In this document: positions 38,701 through 47,741 of the stretch, in pieces | How the letters are laid out: every line of letters starts with the position of its first letter | Position numbering within the stretch: the first letter of the stretch is position 1 | Notes under the pieces: generated by a model | Told to the model about the DNA's origin: nothing | The model's input: only the letters and a program-made list of their open reading frames with translations | Database searches by the model: none | Source: Tremella fuciformis | Taxonomy: Eukaryota > Basidiomycota > Tremellomycetes > Tremellales > Tremellaceae | Length of the DNA stretch: 64,000 nucleotides | NCBI GenBank assembly: GCA_032768795.1 | Contig: CP136492.1 | Coordinates: 372,001-436,000 of the forward strand | Reading direction: 5' to 3' | Translations under genes and position numbers: made by a program

Positions 38701-41570
38701 CATCGACACCCTTCAGAGCTCAAGCTTGATGACGAATCCTGGACAGAAGCTTTTTCTCGCTGTACTGAGGACCACCCAGAGGGGCACCAAGACACATTGC
38801 CCAAGCGACCCATCCGTCAACAACAGGGTGACAATGAAAACGACAGTGACTCAGAGTTTTCTGAGGGTGAAGAAGTCAATGACCACGAGCTTGATGACTG
38901 GCAAGTTCTGGCTGGAATGGGCCCTCAGTTTGATGAAGATGGGTGGAATGGGCCACTGCTTGGAGCACGTGATATTGATACTTCCCACGATTGGGAAGCA
39001 GTGGGGAGGGAGTGGGGATCAGATGGTATAGGAGAGAGGGCAAGCTACTTAGAAACCGAACGCAAGAAGGTGAGCAGTGGCCTACAATCCACTGCATACT
39101 GTGAGCTGACCAAGCAGTCTCAGCCTTCTGTAGCTCGCAACACTGTCGATCCCCAACTACTCAACACCACACAGCGCCTCATCTTTGACAAGGTCTTGCG
39201 CCATGCCAACCGTCTGCTCTCTGGAGAGTCAGTCCCTCAAATACTCCTCAACATCGATGGGACAGCAGGAACAGGCAAATCCTTCCTCATTGACGCCATA
39301 TCCCAAGCTCTTCAAGGGCTCCAATCTGGGCAGCACAACAATCTCGACTTCAGCACAAATCCCATTGTCCGCCGGCTTGCCCCCACGGGTGTGGCGGCAT
39401 TCAACATTGCTGGTTCAACATACCATGCTGCCCTTGGTCTTGGAGGCTCAATAGAGGAAAGTCATGACAAGCTTGGAGAGGGAAAGCTTGCCAGCCTCCA
39501 GGAAGAGTGGCATGGGACACGATACCTCATCATTGATGAGAAAAGCATGGTTGGAAGGGCGGCCTTGGGGAGAATCAACCTTGCTCTTGGTCAAATCTTT
39601 CCGTCGACAGCGTACTTGCCCTTTGCCGGTCTGTCTGTCCTGCTCATTGGCGACTTTGGTCAACTGCCCCCTGTGGGAGACACTCCACTGTACAACACTG
39701 CACGCTCGACAAAAACCTCCTATCTAGGCAGGCTCAGCAACATTGGCCGAGATATCTACCTTGCTTTCACTGAGAGCGTTCAGCTTGATGCTGTTATGAG
39801 GCAGGAAGGCTCCGACCCTACCACCACTGCCTTCAAAGCAACCCTTGCTCGCCTGCACACCGGGACACCTCAACAGGAGGACTACACCCTTCTGTCCTCT
39901 CGCTTCTGGGGGAACCTTTCCCCGGCATCTCAGCAGGCCTTTCAAGATGCTGTATGTCTTTGTGCAACAAAGCAGAGTGTCTCCGAGATCAACCTACACA
40001 CTTTGGCTCGCTCTGGACAGCCTGTACTGCGCTCTCTGGCTCAGCACACAGGGGTAGGAGCAGCCCAGGCTTCAGAGGAACAGGCACAGGGGCTTGCTCC
40101 TGCTGTCTTCCTCATGATTGGTGCTCAAGTCATGCTTTCTCGCAACCTCTGGATCGAGCAGGGATTGGTCAATGGCACCAGGGGCACAGTATATCAGATT
40201 GGGCTCTCACCATCTGAGCCTCCTCATCAATCTGTTCCTTCTGTGGTCATGGTCGCCTTCCCATCCTACACTGGACCAACACCCTGGCACACCACAGACA
40301 ACATACCACTGGTTCCCATTGTGCCCCATACAGCCAGATGGGAGACAACAAACGGGCAGCGGTGCTCTCGACGCCAGCTGCCACTGCAGCTTGCATTTGC
40401 TATCACCATACACAAATCACAGGGTATGACGCTGGACAAGGCAGTGATTGATCTTGGTTCAGCCGACTTCTCAACGGGATTGACATTTGTGGCAATCTCA
40501 AGAGCAAGATCTCTGGAGGGCCTTGCTTTCAAGCCAGGCTTTGATTGGGCAAGATTGAACAGCTTGAACACAGAGAGTAGAAGGGGGGGAGTATCAGGAC
40601 GTGTATTGGCAGCAAGGGATGCGTCTAGACGTCAGATGCTTCAGATGACAGAATAAATGTATAGAGAAAAAGATGAATGACAATGCATAGGTAGACTGAA
40701 TAAAAGTTGATCAAGCATGACTCTGAGTGTTTGATGCATCAGCTGAATCTCAAGTTCATGGGGTGTATGCATGTCATTGTGCTCTCTCTAGCTACTAACA
40801 CTACCTCTATCTGCCTCCATCTCCTGTCTGTAATCATCCCACACAGGATCATCAGCAGCAGGAGTTGGGGGATCTGACCAGGTAGGAGGCTCAGGGGTGG
40901 GGGGAGGAGTGAAGAGAGGAGTTCCAGGTGGGCTTTCTCCTCCTCTGAGTGTTCTCATCTTCCTCAGCCAATCCAGCATCCTACTTTTCCACAAGGGCAA
41001 TCTGAAGGTCTGGGGATTGGTGACTGGACCATTGAAGCTACAAGTCAGCTTTGTGTCATGCCAAGAGAGAGCCTGACTCACAAGGACTTCACAACAGGTC
41101 TTTTGGGCACCCATGGCTTCTTCTCTCCATTGACTTTGCCTGACCCAGGAGGCAGGTAGGATTGTTGCTGGGGTGGGTGATAGGGAGAGTGTCTGACTGG
41201 CTGTGGGCGGCTTTGTTGAGAGCAGGAATGCTTGTGCTCATCATGAGGGTTGGGATGTCGCTTTTTTTGCTCTCTCTGGTGCTGCCTGAGTGCTTTTTTG
41301 AACAAAGCTGACTGGAAAGCCATTCTGATGTAGATGTACAGATGAGAGATGAAAAGTCCAAAATTTTCCGGAGTCAGAGCTACGCCCCATCGGCGACGCG
41401 CCACCGCCGATTTACCTAGTCATGTTGACGCCACCAACCTCCTCGGCCACTTTCTTCTTCACATTCCTTTGTCTCTCACTCTTCTCGTTGTCCACATACA
41501 CCCCCAGCGAAGGCCAGTATGAGTCCGCGCCCGCGTCTCTTGTGATCTGCACGACCAGCTCCGCTCGCAT
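32716..41570 (-). CDS. Small gene (84 aa) whose intron holds three Helitrons
   Basis: Inferred two-exon gene: exon 1 at 41570-41439 (44 codons, [20 protein letters not shown] to KKKVAEE) and exon 2 at 32838-32716 ([20 protein letters not shown] to DVRTCHAF, stop). Both splice sites are phase 0. The donor is GTTGGT and the acceptor is GTGACGCGCAG. Removing the three elements (32876-34184, 34188-34870, 34871-41419) leaves an intron of exactly 59 nt, the normal size here. Codon usage and residue pattern of both halves look coding, and exon 2 ends neatly before the neighbour's stop. Family not recognised. Whether an 8.6-kb intron can still be spliced in this genome is doubtful, so the gene may be inactivated. 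It is divergent from the Ups gene (77 bp between starts). Confidence 0.6.
32876..34184 (-). mobile_element. Non-autonomous Helitron, 1309 bp
   Basis: On the minus strand it begins TCAGCGTAGCTTGCGTAGCT at 34184 and ends with CTAG at 32879-32876 after a hairpin (ATCGCGCA...TGCACGAT), flanked by A and T as Helitrons require. Its 5' end carries an extra 9-bp partial repeat (GCGTAGCTT/GCGTAGCTC) relative to its neighbours. It contains two direct repeats of about 350 bp and no transposase. The 5' end lies head-to-head with the next element, only 3 bp (TGA) away. Confidence 0.82.
33213..33910. repeat. Two direct repeats of about 350 bp inside the Helitron
   Basis: The unit starting ATGCCTGCAAACTTTGTCCC at about 33214 recurs at about 33564 as ATGCCTGCAACCTTTGTCCC, and both run on through the shared TATATATATGAGCTCACACC and the AGCACxxTGGTATTGAGT segment to CTGGCC near 33550 and 33900. 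The two copies differ by scattered substitutions. Minus-strand frames in both give related peptides ([14 protein letters not shown]), which are probably not real proteins. Confidence 0.8.
34188..34870 (+). mobile_element. Non-autonomous Helitron, 683 bp, second copy
   Basis: Starts TCAGCGTAGCTCTTACGGGG after an A and ends ...ATCTACCTAG at 34870. The hairpin ATCGCGCA...TGCACGAT precedes the end. It is the same sequence and length as 19996-20678, inverted. The base after CTAG is the T that begins the autonomous Helitron, so this element inserted at the A/T junction formed by that Helitron's 5' end. Confidence 0.85.
35235..40656 (+). CDS. Helitron Rep-helicase transposase
   Basis: Rolling-circle transposase of about 1793 residues in two exons, 35235-37174 and 37215-40656, joined by a 40-nt intron (GTGAGT donor). 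The N-terminus holds several CxxC zinc-finger-like pairs ([44 protein letters not shown]). The Rep part includes [20 protein letters not shown], the HUH motif in [10 protein letters not shown] (near residue 813) and the tyrosine motif [14 protein letters not shown]. The helicase is Pif1-like: Walker [16 protein letters not shown] (near 1330), [31 protein letters not shown] and [13 protein letters not shown]. All key residues are intact. The true start might be a later ATG (for example MHCSRGQRC), since the first 30 residues are not conserved-looking. Confidence 0.9.
40788..41323 (-). CDS. Helitron-borne accessory protein, Pro-rich, antisense
   Basis: Two exons, 41323-41082 and 41037-40788, spliced through a canonical 44-nt intron (donor GTGAGT, CTGAC branch, TTGTAG acceptor); 163 residues. 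The N-terminal part is basic and His/Gln/Pro-rich ([20 protein letters not shown]). The middle is [20 protein letters not shown], then [20 protein letters not shown] and a Pro/Thr-rich acidic end ([20 protein letters not shown]). No family recognised. It lies wholly within the Helitron, convergent with the transposase. The clean splice signals and open frame across both exons argue that it is a real gene. Confidence 0.55.
41385..41419 (+). other. Helitron 3' terminal hairpin and CTAG end
   Basis: The inverted pair ATCGGCG (about 41389) and CGCCGAT (about 41405) can fold as a GC-rich stem, followed by TTACCTAG and the target T. In Helitrons this structure marks the end of the transferred strand. 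Just upstream is AGAGCTACGC, the complement of the element's 5' subterminal GCGTAGCTCT. Confidence 0.8.
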
Positions 41571-41646
41571 CAGGAAGAGAAGCAGTTTCGAGCTCACTCC
41601 AACATTCCCTCTCCCTTCCTCTCGGCGCCGGCCTCGATGAGCGGCG

Positions 41647-42395
41647 ATGCCCAAAGTCTTCAACAATGAGATTGTATACGAGTGAGTATCGCTGCTAGCC
41701 CTCTCCCATGCCCTCCCTGGCTCACGAAGCAGTCACCCGCCAGGGCACGTCCTCTCCTCGCTGCACCGCAAATACCCGAATCCGTACGCGACCCACGTCT
41801 ACTCGGTAGATACGATAGAGAGGAGCGTAGATCCAGAGACGGGGATCATCAGGAGCGAGCGGCTCATTGGCGTCCAGCAAGGCGCACCGAAATGGATCAC
41901 CAAGGCGAGCTCCCCTGCAGTCTAGCCAGCACTGGCAACAGGTAGCTGATTGCGCAGCTCTTTCACCTGCCCCCAACGGCCTACGTACGCGAAGTCGTCT
42001 TTGTAGATCCGTCCAAACCGTCCGCAACGACCATGTCTGTAAACCTGTCCCTCGCGCAATACGTGTATGTCGTTCACCACATTGCCAGATGCAGGCTCAC
42101 CGCGTACAGGTCATGCCTCGAGCTCATCACATACACCCCTCATCCGCCATCGGCTGCACCTCTCAAACCACCTGCCATTGGACATCCGCCCGAGTCCACA
42201 TGGACAACACCTTCCACCCTGTTCTCTCAACGCGCCGCCATCTACTCTGGCTTTCCGACTCGGCTCATCGCTACGCGCATAGAGAAAGCCAGCGTGGAGC
42301 GGTTCTCGGCTAACGCAGGGGTGGGCAAGAAAGGCTTCGACTGGGTGCTTCAAGGGGGCAAGGTGTCGGATCTCCTCGGTGAGTGGTCATGTTGA
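41647..42395 (+). CDS. PRELI/Ups-family mitochondrial phospholipid-transfer protein
   Basis: Intermembrane-space lipid carrier (Ups1-3 family, working with Mdm35 in yeast to move phosphatidic acid or phosphatidylserine). Exons 41647-41681, 41733-41904, 41958-42064 and 42110-42395 give 199 residues. Signature: MPKVFNNEIVYDHPPGHVL, HRKYPNPYATHVYSVDT, DPETGIIRSERLIGVQQGAP, YVREVVFVDPS, then ELITYTPHP and the C-terminal helix IEKASVERFSANAG with FDWVLQ. The second intron (41905-41957) needs a GC-AG donor, GCGAGC. The C-terminus is uncertain: a GTGAGT at 42380 could open another intron leading to an exon around 42485-42535. Which Ups paralogue it is cannot be told. Confidence 0.85.
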
Positions 42396-42708
42396 ATCCG
42401 AGTACCATCATGGGAAACGCTGATCGGCGCAAGAGGCCGGAAATCAATGAAATCCGCATGAAGTTATGAACAAATGATGCCAGAAATCGGCGCCCGAGAC
42501 ATGCCAACGTTATTGGCGAAGATTCCCTTCTCCAAATGCTAATCCGTCGTCCAGCGAACTGGCCGGACTGGCAGACCCCATGGCCGCAAAGCTCGAGCCG
42601 ATCCCTGTAGTAGAAGCGACTATCCCGAATCTTTCAGACAAAGGGTTTTCGTCATCCGAGTCGGCTTCGTCGCCTGACGGCGTCAACCTTAAGATCAACA
42701 CTGGTTCC

Positions 42709-43377
42709 TCAAGGAGACGTCACTAACTTCTGCTCTGAGAGCGGCTCTGTCGGGGACCGCCACGAACACCATGCAGCAGCCTCATCGCCAGACCCAACCA
42801 GGCTCGACCATGTGCTGCCTGCTGGTACGAGCGTTTGCAGGAAGACTGGTTGATTGAGCAGGTCGTTCTCGTTTGGATATGCGACCACACTGCCATCCAT
42901 ACTCTGTCGGGACCCAATCCTCAGGTCAACGGGTCCTTGCTCCGCTTGACCTCGCACCGGATCGCGATTAGTATTCCGAGAATGCTGACGCTCAAGCCTG
43001 ATGCGAGCCTCGAGCATGCCCGTCTCGGTCTGCGTTATCCACCTTTCTACGGAGTCTTGGATTACCCCGCCCGTGGCATCTTGTTCTGGGTCAAGGTAGT
43101 TCAACGCATTCCAGGAATCGTCCGACTTCTGGGGGCTTTCAGGCCTGGGCTCTGGCTCGTCCTGTACGTCATGAAGGGCCCCTCCGAACGCCCAAGAATG
43201 CTGCAATGTCGGCCTCTGACTAGTGCTGATATCTCTATCGCCGGCGTGCGAGGTTGTTTTGTGATCGGTCTTCTTCTTGTTGATCTTCTTGTGGGCCGAC
43301 TCACCTTCGGCATCACGGGGATGAAGGTGTGTGCGGCTTGCATTCGAAGGGTGGCGAGAGATCTGACGAGATGCCAT
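42709..43377 (-). CDS. Unrecognised hydrophilic protein (222 aa)
   Basis: Single exon. The N-terminus is very basic (HKKINKKKTDHKTTSHAGDR, a possible nuclear signal). The middle has NALNYLDPEQDATGGVIQDS, then VERWITQTETGMLEARIRLE, which could be an amphipathic helix. The remainder is polar with SWRSPTEPLSEQ near the end. No signal peptide or membrane helix, no known domain. The plus-strand frame through the same DNA is probably its shadow. Intronless, like families A and B, but without their motifs. Confidence 0.5.
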   Translation of the reverse strand: MASRQISRHPSNASRTHLHPRDAEGESAHKKINKKKTDHKTTSHAGDRDISTSQRPTLQHSWAFGGALHDVQDEPEPRPESPQKSDDSWNALNYLDPEQDATGGVIQDSVERWITQTETGMLEARIRLERQHSRNTNRDPVRGQAEQGPVDLRIGSRQSMDGSVVAYPNENDLLNQPVFLQTLVPAGSTWSSLVGSGDEAAAWCSWRSPTEPLSEQKLVTSP

Positions 43378-43863
43378 CGTGTCGTGTGTTGGGCTGATAC
43401 GAATCGGGTCGCGGACCTAGGATGGCAGGTCTAGCAAATCAAGAGTGGGGGACGAAAGGCTATTTATGCTACAAGCGCCGTCAAAATGGGAAGGCAAAGG
43501 ATTAGACAGTCCTTTCACTCGCTGACCTACGCTTCACGAAGGGAGATATTGGCAACAATGCTGTATCCGTGCGAGTCTGCCGCCGGCCTTCGTCAACTGA
43601 GTTTGACAGACTCGCTCAAAGGGCGACCCTGATTGGTAACAAGAGCATGGCATGACAGTATGGACATGACAATATAAGTCTACAACGTGCTCTTGATGTC
43701 AACCGGATCAGTTGAATGGTGGATACCGCGCCAGGAATCTCCGTTGCAGCGCCCTAGAGGACGCTTCGGAAGGTTGTGGCGAGGGCGATTCCTGCTCGAC
43801 GGCAGGCCTCGCGGGGCTGTTACATGGTATTAGCTCGACACGCCCGATGTAGTGATGTGAAAC
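43378..43863. other. Intergenic, no gene seen
   Basis: About 490 bp between two unrecognised minus-strand genes; presumably promoter of the downstream one. No conserved frame. Confidence 0.3.
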
Positions 43864-44595
43864 TCACGAGGCTGACCCAGACATGTCCGACGGCCAAGAC
43901 ATCCACGCATAGCGTTCTTGGCTAAGCCGATCCGATGGAAGGCTCTGTCCTGGTGAGTCAAACCCTCGGACACACTCGAGCCACTGAGCATCTCCCTCAA
44001 ATTGTGACGAGATATCTATATGTGGAAAACGTAAGTTGACCTCTCGGTAGGAGCGGCAGGCGGCCTGACTCTCCCCCCGGGAGGAGGACCGTCTGGAAGG
44101 GGAGAGTCGCGTCAACGACGTACTCGGGCCCTCTTGAGAATCGATGTGCAGCGGGTTCTCTGAGTAGTCGGGAGCTTCAGGCGACTCCTGGAATTCCAGG
44201 ATACACTCGTTGCGTTGGAGTTCTTCGTCAATCTCGGGGTCGCCGTCGATCTCGCCGTCGATTGGCGCTGTCGCGGTGGACGTTGTCCAGCCCGATGTGC
44301 TCGCCCCCCCGATTCCCACCAAACTCGCTGCAGCATCAAACGATTCTGGGGTACCCACCTCGACGAACGAACCCGACAGGGAAGAAGAGCTTTTTCTCTT
44401 CAAACCCGGCACCTGGAGCCGCGCTATGGTCCGTCGCTTAGAGTCTTGGGCGCTCTCACCGAGCCGCACGTGCTCCTTACATGACGGAGGGTACGGCACG
44501 CTTCGAGGGATCGGCCGTGGGGACTCTTCTCCTTCTGTTGGGTACGAACAGAGACTGTCCTCCCGGCGACAAAGAGGGCATCGACGGTCGGACAT
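43864..44595 (-). CDS. Unrecognised protein with N-terminal CPLC motif
   Basis: Frame open from 44724, but the ATG at 44595 (MSDRRCPLCRREDSLCSYPT) is preferred, as the extra N-terminus looks random; about 243 residues. The only marked feature is CPLCRREDSLC at the start, which could bind metal, though the partner Cys/His of a RING or zinc knuckle are not evident. The rest is acidic and Ser-rich (DGEIDGDPEIDEELQRNECI), ending with VNLRFPHIDISSQFEGDAQW and LECVRGFD. Intronless. Function not known. Confidence 0.5.
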   Translation of the reverse strand: MSDRRCPLCRREDSLCSYPTEGEESPRPIPRSVPYPPSCKEHVRLGESAQDSKRRTIARLQVPGLKRKSSSSLSGSFVEVGTPESFDAAASLVGIGGASTSGWTTSTATAPIDGEIDGDPEIDEELQRNECILEFQESPEAPDYSENPLHIDSQEGPSTSLTRLSPSRRSSSRGESQAACRSYREVNLRFPHIDISSQFEGDAQWLECVRGFDSPGQSLPSDRLSQERYAWMSWPSDMSGSAS

Positions 44596-45044
44596 ACTTA
44601 CGAGGTCGCTGATGTCTCGAGTCAATGCGGAACAACGATACTTACAGCGGCGCAGGGGAGATAGCGTAGAACACGGTGAGCGTATAAGACCGCAGACTGA
44701 TTGTGCGTCCACTTTTATCTCCATTTAGGCCAGCCTCAGAGGAAGCCGATTGCAAATCCCCTGCGCGATCCTTTTATCTTGTGGATCAGGCCGACCTTTG
44801 ATGGGATCTGCTGGCATTGCGGCCGAGCGGCATCGAGGCCTTCGGACGCTATGCTTGCGGGGATTCATGCAGGTCATCAAGCCCAGCGGCTGCTGCCGTT
44901 GGACACGGGGTCGTCACGCAGTTGGTCTACTGATGTTGATTATGGGTTTGGCGAAAGGTGCAGTATACAGTCCCCTGCCGATCATTACGCGTTCTCCGAG
45001 CCCGTCTATCATTATATAGGCCGGATCTATGTTGGGTGCGGCGC
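44596..45044. other. Intergenic
   Basis: About 450 bp between an unrecognised gene's promoter and the 3' end of the DHA2 transporter gene. No conserved frame. Confidence 0.3.
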
Positions 45045-46982
45045 TCAGATGCTCAGAGCTGCGCGCGGCTCCACTCCACGGGCACCCGGGCTCGTCGATT
45101 CCAGCTCCGACACACTTGCTTCAGCTTGCACGTCCGCCGGCGCCGCGCCTGCCGCGTGCGTCTGCGTCTTCTCGGCCCGACTCCCGGGACTTTTCAGGAA
45201 GGCGGCGGCGAGGAGGGCGTTGAGGAGGCCCCACCCGAACATGAACCAGAAGCTCGCTTGCACGTTGGCCCAGTTCGCGAGCGAGCCGGGGTAGATGGTG
45301 AGCAGTCCGGCTTGCACCGACATGGACACGACACTGCCGATCTGGAGTCAGCCCCTGTCGCCTTTTCCCTCTCCTCCCTCTGTGAGTGGCGCACCTGGAA
45401 TGAGACTTGGACGATCGCGCTTGCGACCCCTGTCATACCGGGCGGCACGGAAGTCACGACCATCACACTGATGTCAGCTACGCCTTGCCTCGGGAGTATG
45501 TTTCGACTTGCTTGATCGCCACGAAGGCCATTGATTGAAAGAAGCTCCCGACGATGAATGCCGGGAACTGCACGTCAGCCTGGTCTTCAAGGTTTCGTCA
45601 GCCAACTCACGTCCCACCGCCAGTACGCTCCGCCGTGTATCTCACCCTTGGAATATATCAGCAGGAGAAGGGCCGTGGCAGGCAACAGCTGTGTTCCAGC
45701 GAGGAACCACCTGACGTGCGGTCGAAGCGCGGGGAAGAGCTTTGGCAGAAAAAGCAGGGGTACAAATGCCGCCACGCCCAGCGGCAGCAGCCTTACGGCA
45801 GCCTGAATGGGTGATTCGTGATGATAGGACTCGAAGCGCTCGATGAGAGGCAGCTGCACCCCGCCAAACCACCCGAAGACTCCAATGCCCATGAAGAGCA
45901 ACACGATCATGTTGCGCACGCGCCACGTGCTGCTCGGTATGAGAGCGGCGCGCTCAGGCAGTCGACGTTCCCATACGAAGAACAGAGCGAACAGCGGCCA
46001 GCTGAGCGCGAATGGTGCGATGAATTTGGCTGTCTTCCATCCGTATGATGCGCCGAGCGTGAGGCCGAGAATGAGCAGTAGGTTCGCAGCGAGCATGATG
46101 AGCGCCCCGGGAAGGTCGAACTGTCGCCATTTCTGGGACTGCGAGGCGCGAGGCGGGCGGATGCGCGGCACAAGGGACTGTGCTACGGCGGCGAAGGGGA
46201 CACCAACGAGGGTCTGACGGTGAGTATGGGTTAGAGTGTTCGTGGTGGGAAGCGTACGACGAAGCGGAAGAACCAGCGCCAGCCTGCTAGCTGGTTGTCC
46301 ACCTTGATGAACCCGAAAAAGCCCCCGACTGTCAGGCCCATGGCATTGGCGAGCGCCGCGGCCAGCGTGAAGACGGCGATGGCACCAGGCACTTCGTGCG
46401 GCTCGTATATGGACATGATGAGCCGGATGGCGGCGGGGATGGTGGCGGATGCCGCGATGCCGCTTGCAGCGCGTAGGACGAAGTATGCGTATTGGTTCGT
46501 CATGAATGAGATGACGAGGTTGAGGGCGCCCATCACGTAGAATGCGTATACGAAGGTGTCTTTGGGGGAGAAGAGGTCGGCGACGCGTCCCCAGAACAGT
46601 AGGAAAGCGGCAAAGGGGACGCTGAACGACGTCTGAGGTGGTCAGTACTCTCTCACGTTTGTCCGTATGGGTACTAACGAGAATCCATGTTGAAGCTTGG
46701 TATTTTATGCCTAGATCCGCTGAGATGTGCTCGACAAAGACCAGCACACCGCTGCGGCAAGTGATGTCCAGGAACTATCTCATCAGCTCCCGCTATGAGA
46801 TTGTAGAAGGTATCACTGACCTGGGCGATGCTGAATGTGAGCAGCAGTAAAGCCTTGGTACGCTTAGACAGCGTCGGCCGCTCCTCCCCACCTCCGTCCA
46901 ACGGGCCTGCCGGGACATCAGACTCCACATCTCCGCCAGCTTCTATCTTTGTGATATCAGAAGTCCACGAGTCGGTCGACAT
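45045..46982 (-). CDS. Major facilitator exporter, DHA2 (14-helix drug:H+ antiporter) type
   Basis: Plasma- or vacuole-membrane exporter. Starts MSTDSWTSDITKIEAGGDVE (46982) with a soluble acidic N-terminus, then many hydrophobic helices: LLLLTFSIAQ, then STWILTSFSVPFAAFLLFWG with GRVADLFSPKDTF (the loop 2-3 motif of MFS), LRAASGIAASATIPAAIRLI, FTLAAALANAMGLTVGGFFG with WRWFFRFV, FDLPGALIMLAANLLLILGL, and later MIVLLFMGIGVFGWFGGVQL and VVTSVPPGMTGVASAIVQVS. About six introns. One (45511-45468) uses a GC-AG donor, GCAAGT, which restores the reading AFVAINVMVVTSV. The tail after LLNALLAAAFLKSP is polar. Substrate unknown. The divergent neighbour is a dioxygenase-like gene. Confidence 0.82.
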
Positions 46983-47741
46983 TATTTGCCCAATCGGCCG
47001 CCAGCGGGATGGTATGAGGCGGCGTCGGCGTTGCTCTGCACCCGACGGACAAACAATGGGATCAGATGTTCGGTTTAAGAGACCGGACGTCAACAGTCGA
47101 CACATCACGGTCGTGAAGACAATGAGCCATTACTGGGGTCATCGATTAGCCTGGGCCCATCGCTAGTCCGAAGGACGTCACTGAGCGATCCCTATCAGCC
47201 GACAAGGCCCCGACGAGCGGTACACGGTTCGCTTGCTCTTGACAAGCGTATCAGCAGTGGGTTCCTCTTGCTTCCATCGCCAAAGGAGGGTGCCAGAAGG
47301 GACAAGGGGGCATCTCGCGGTGTTAGATCCGGATCTTGATCGTTTCAGCGTCTTGTTTCCCTAGATCAGAGTCGATCGGCAGCTTTGGGACCTGCGGCAC
47401 GGATCGGTAAAGGAGAAACTTGCGGGAGCGTCTCCGTGCGCAGCACGTAAATAGGGGACTGTGTTTTTAGACAACACGAAATGGTTCATCTAGCGAAGCA
47501 GGAGTGCTACATGCGCAGACTAGCGCTCCGTCGTCGAGGCCAAGCCGACAACATCGTCGGACAAGACGGCGTCCGAAGGACATAGGCTTTGTGCAAAGGA
47601 TCAGTACGCATCAGGGGTGCAGATTGTCATATAGGTCAGGAGAGTTGAATCTCGTTACAACGAAATCATGATTACATGCACAAAGAGACCATCACGCCCG
47701 GAGCTCGGATCTCGGAGCCTGGATCGTCGATCTCCTACCCC
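46983..47741. other. Intergenic upstream of the DHA2 exporter
   Basis: About 760 bp upstream of the exporter and downstream of the dioxygenase-like gene. Likely promoter DNA. No gene recognised. Confidence 0.35.

Larger units (their letters stand above)
34871..41419 (+). mobile_element. Autonomous Helitron, 6549 bp
   Basis: Begins TCAGCGTAGCTCTTACGGTG at 34871 and ends TTTACCTAG at 41419, followed by T. The 3' end has a perfect 7-bp stem (ATCGGCG/CGCCGAT) 8 bases before CTAG, the typical Helitron terminator hairpin. A 10-base subterminal inverted repeat (GCGTAGCTCT near the 5' end, AGAGCTACGC near the 3' end) is also present. It carries an uninterrupted Rep-helicase gene and an antisense accessory gene, so it may be active. 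Confidence 0.9.

Noticed and set aside
32876..41419. A single large composite transposon
   Set aside because: Each of the three parts has its own complete TC and CTAG ends and hairpin, and one part occurs alone at 20 kb.
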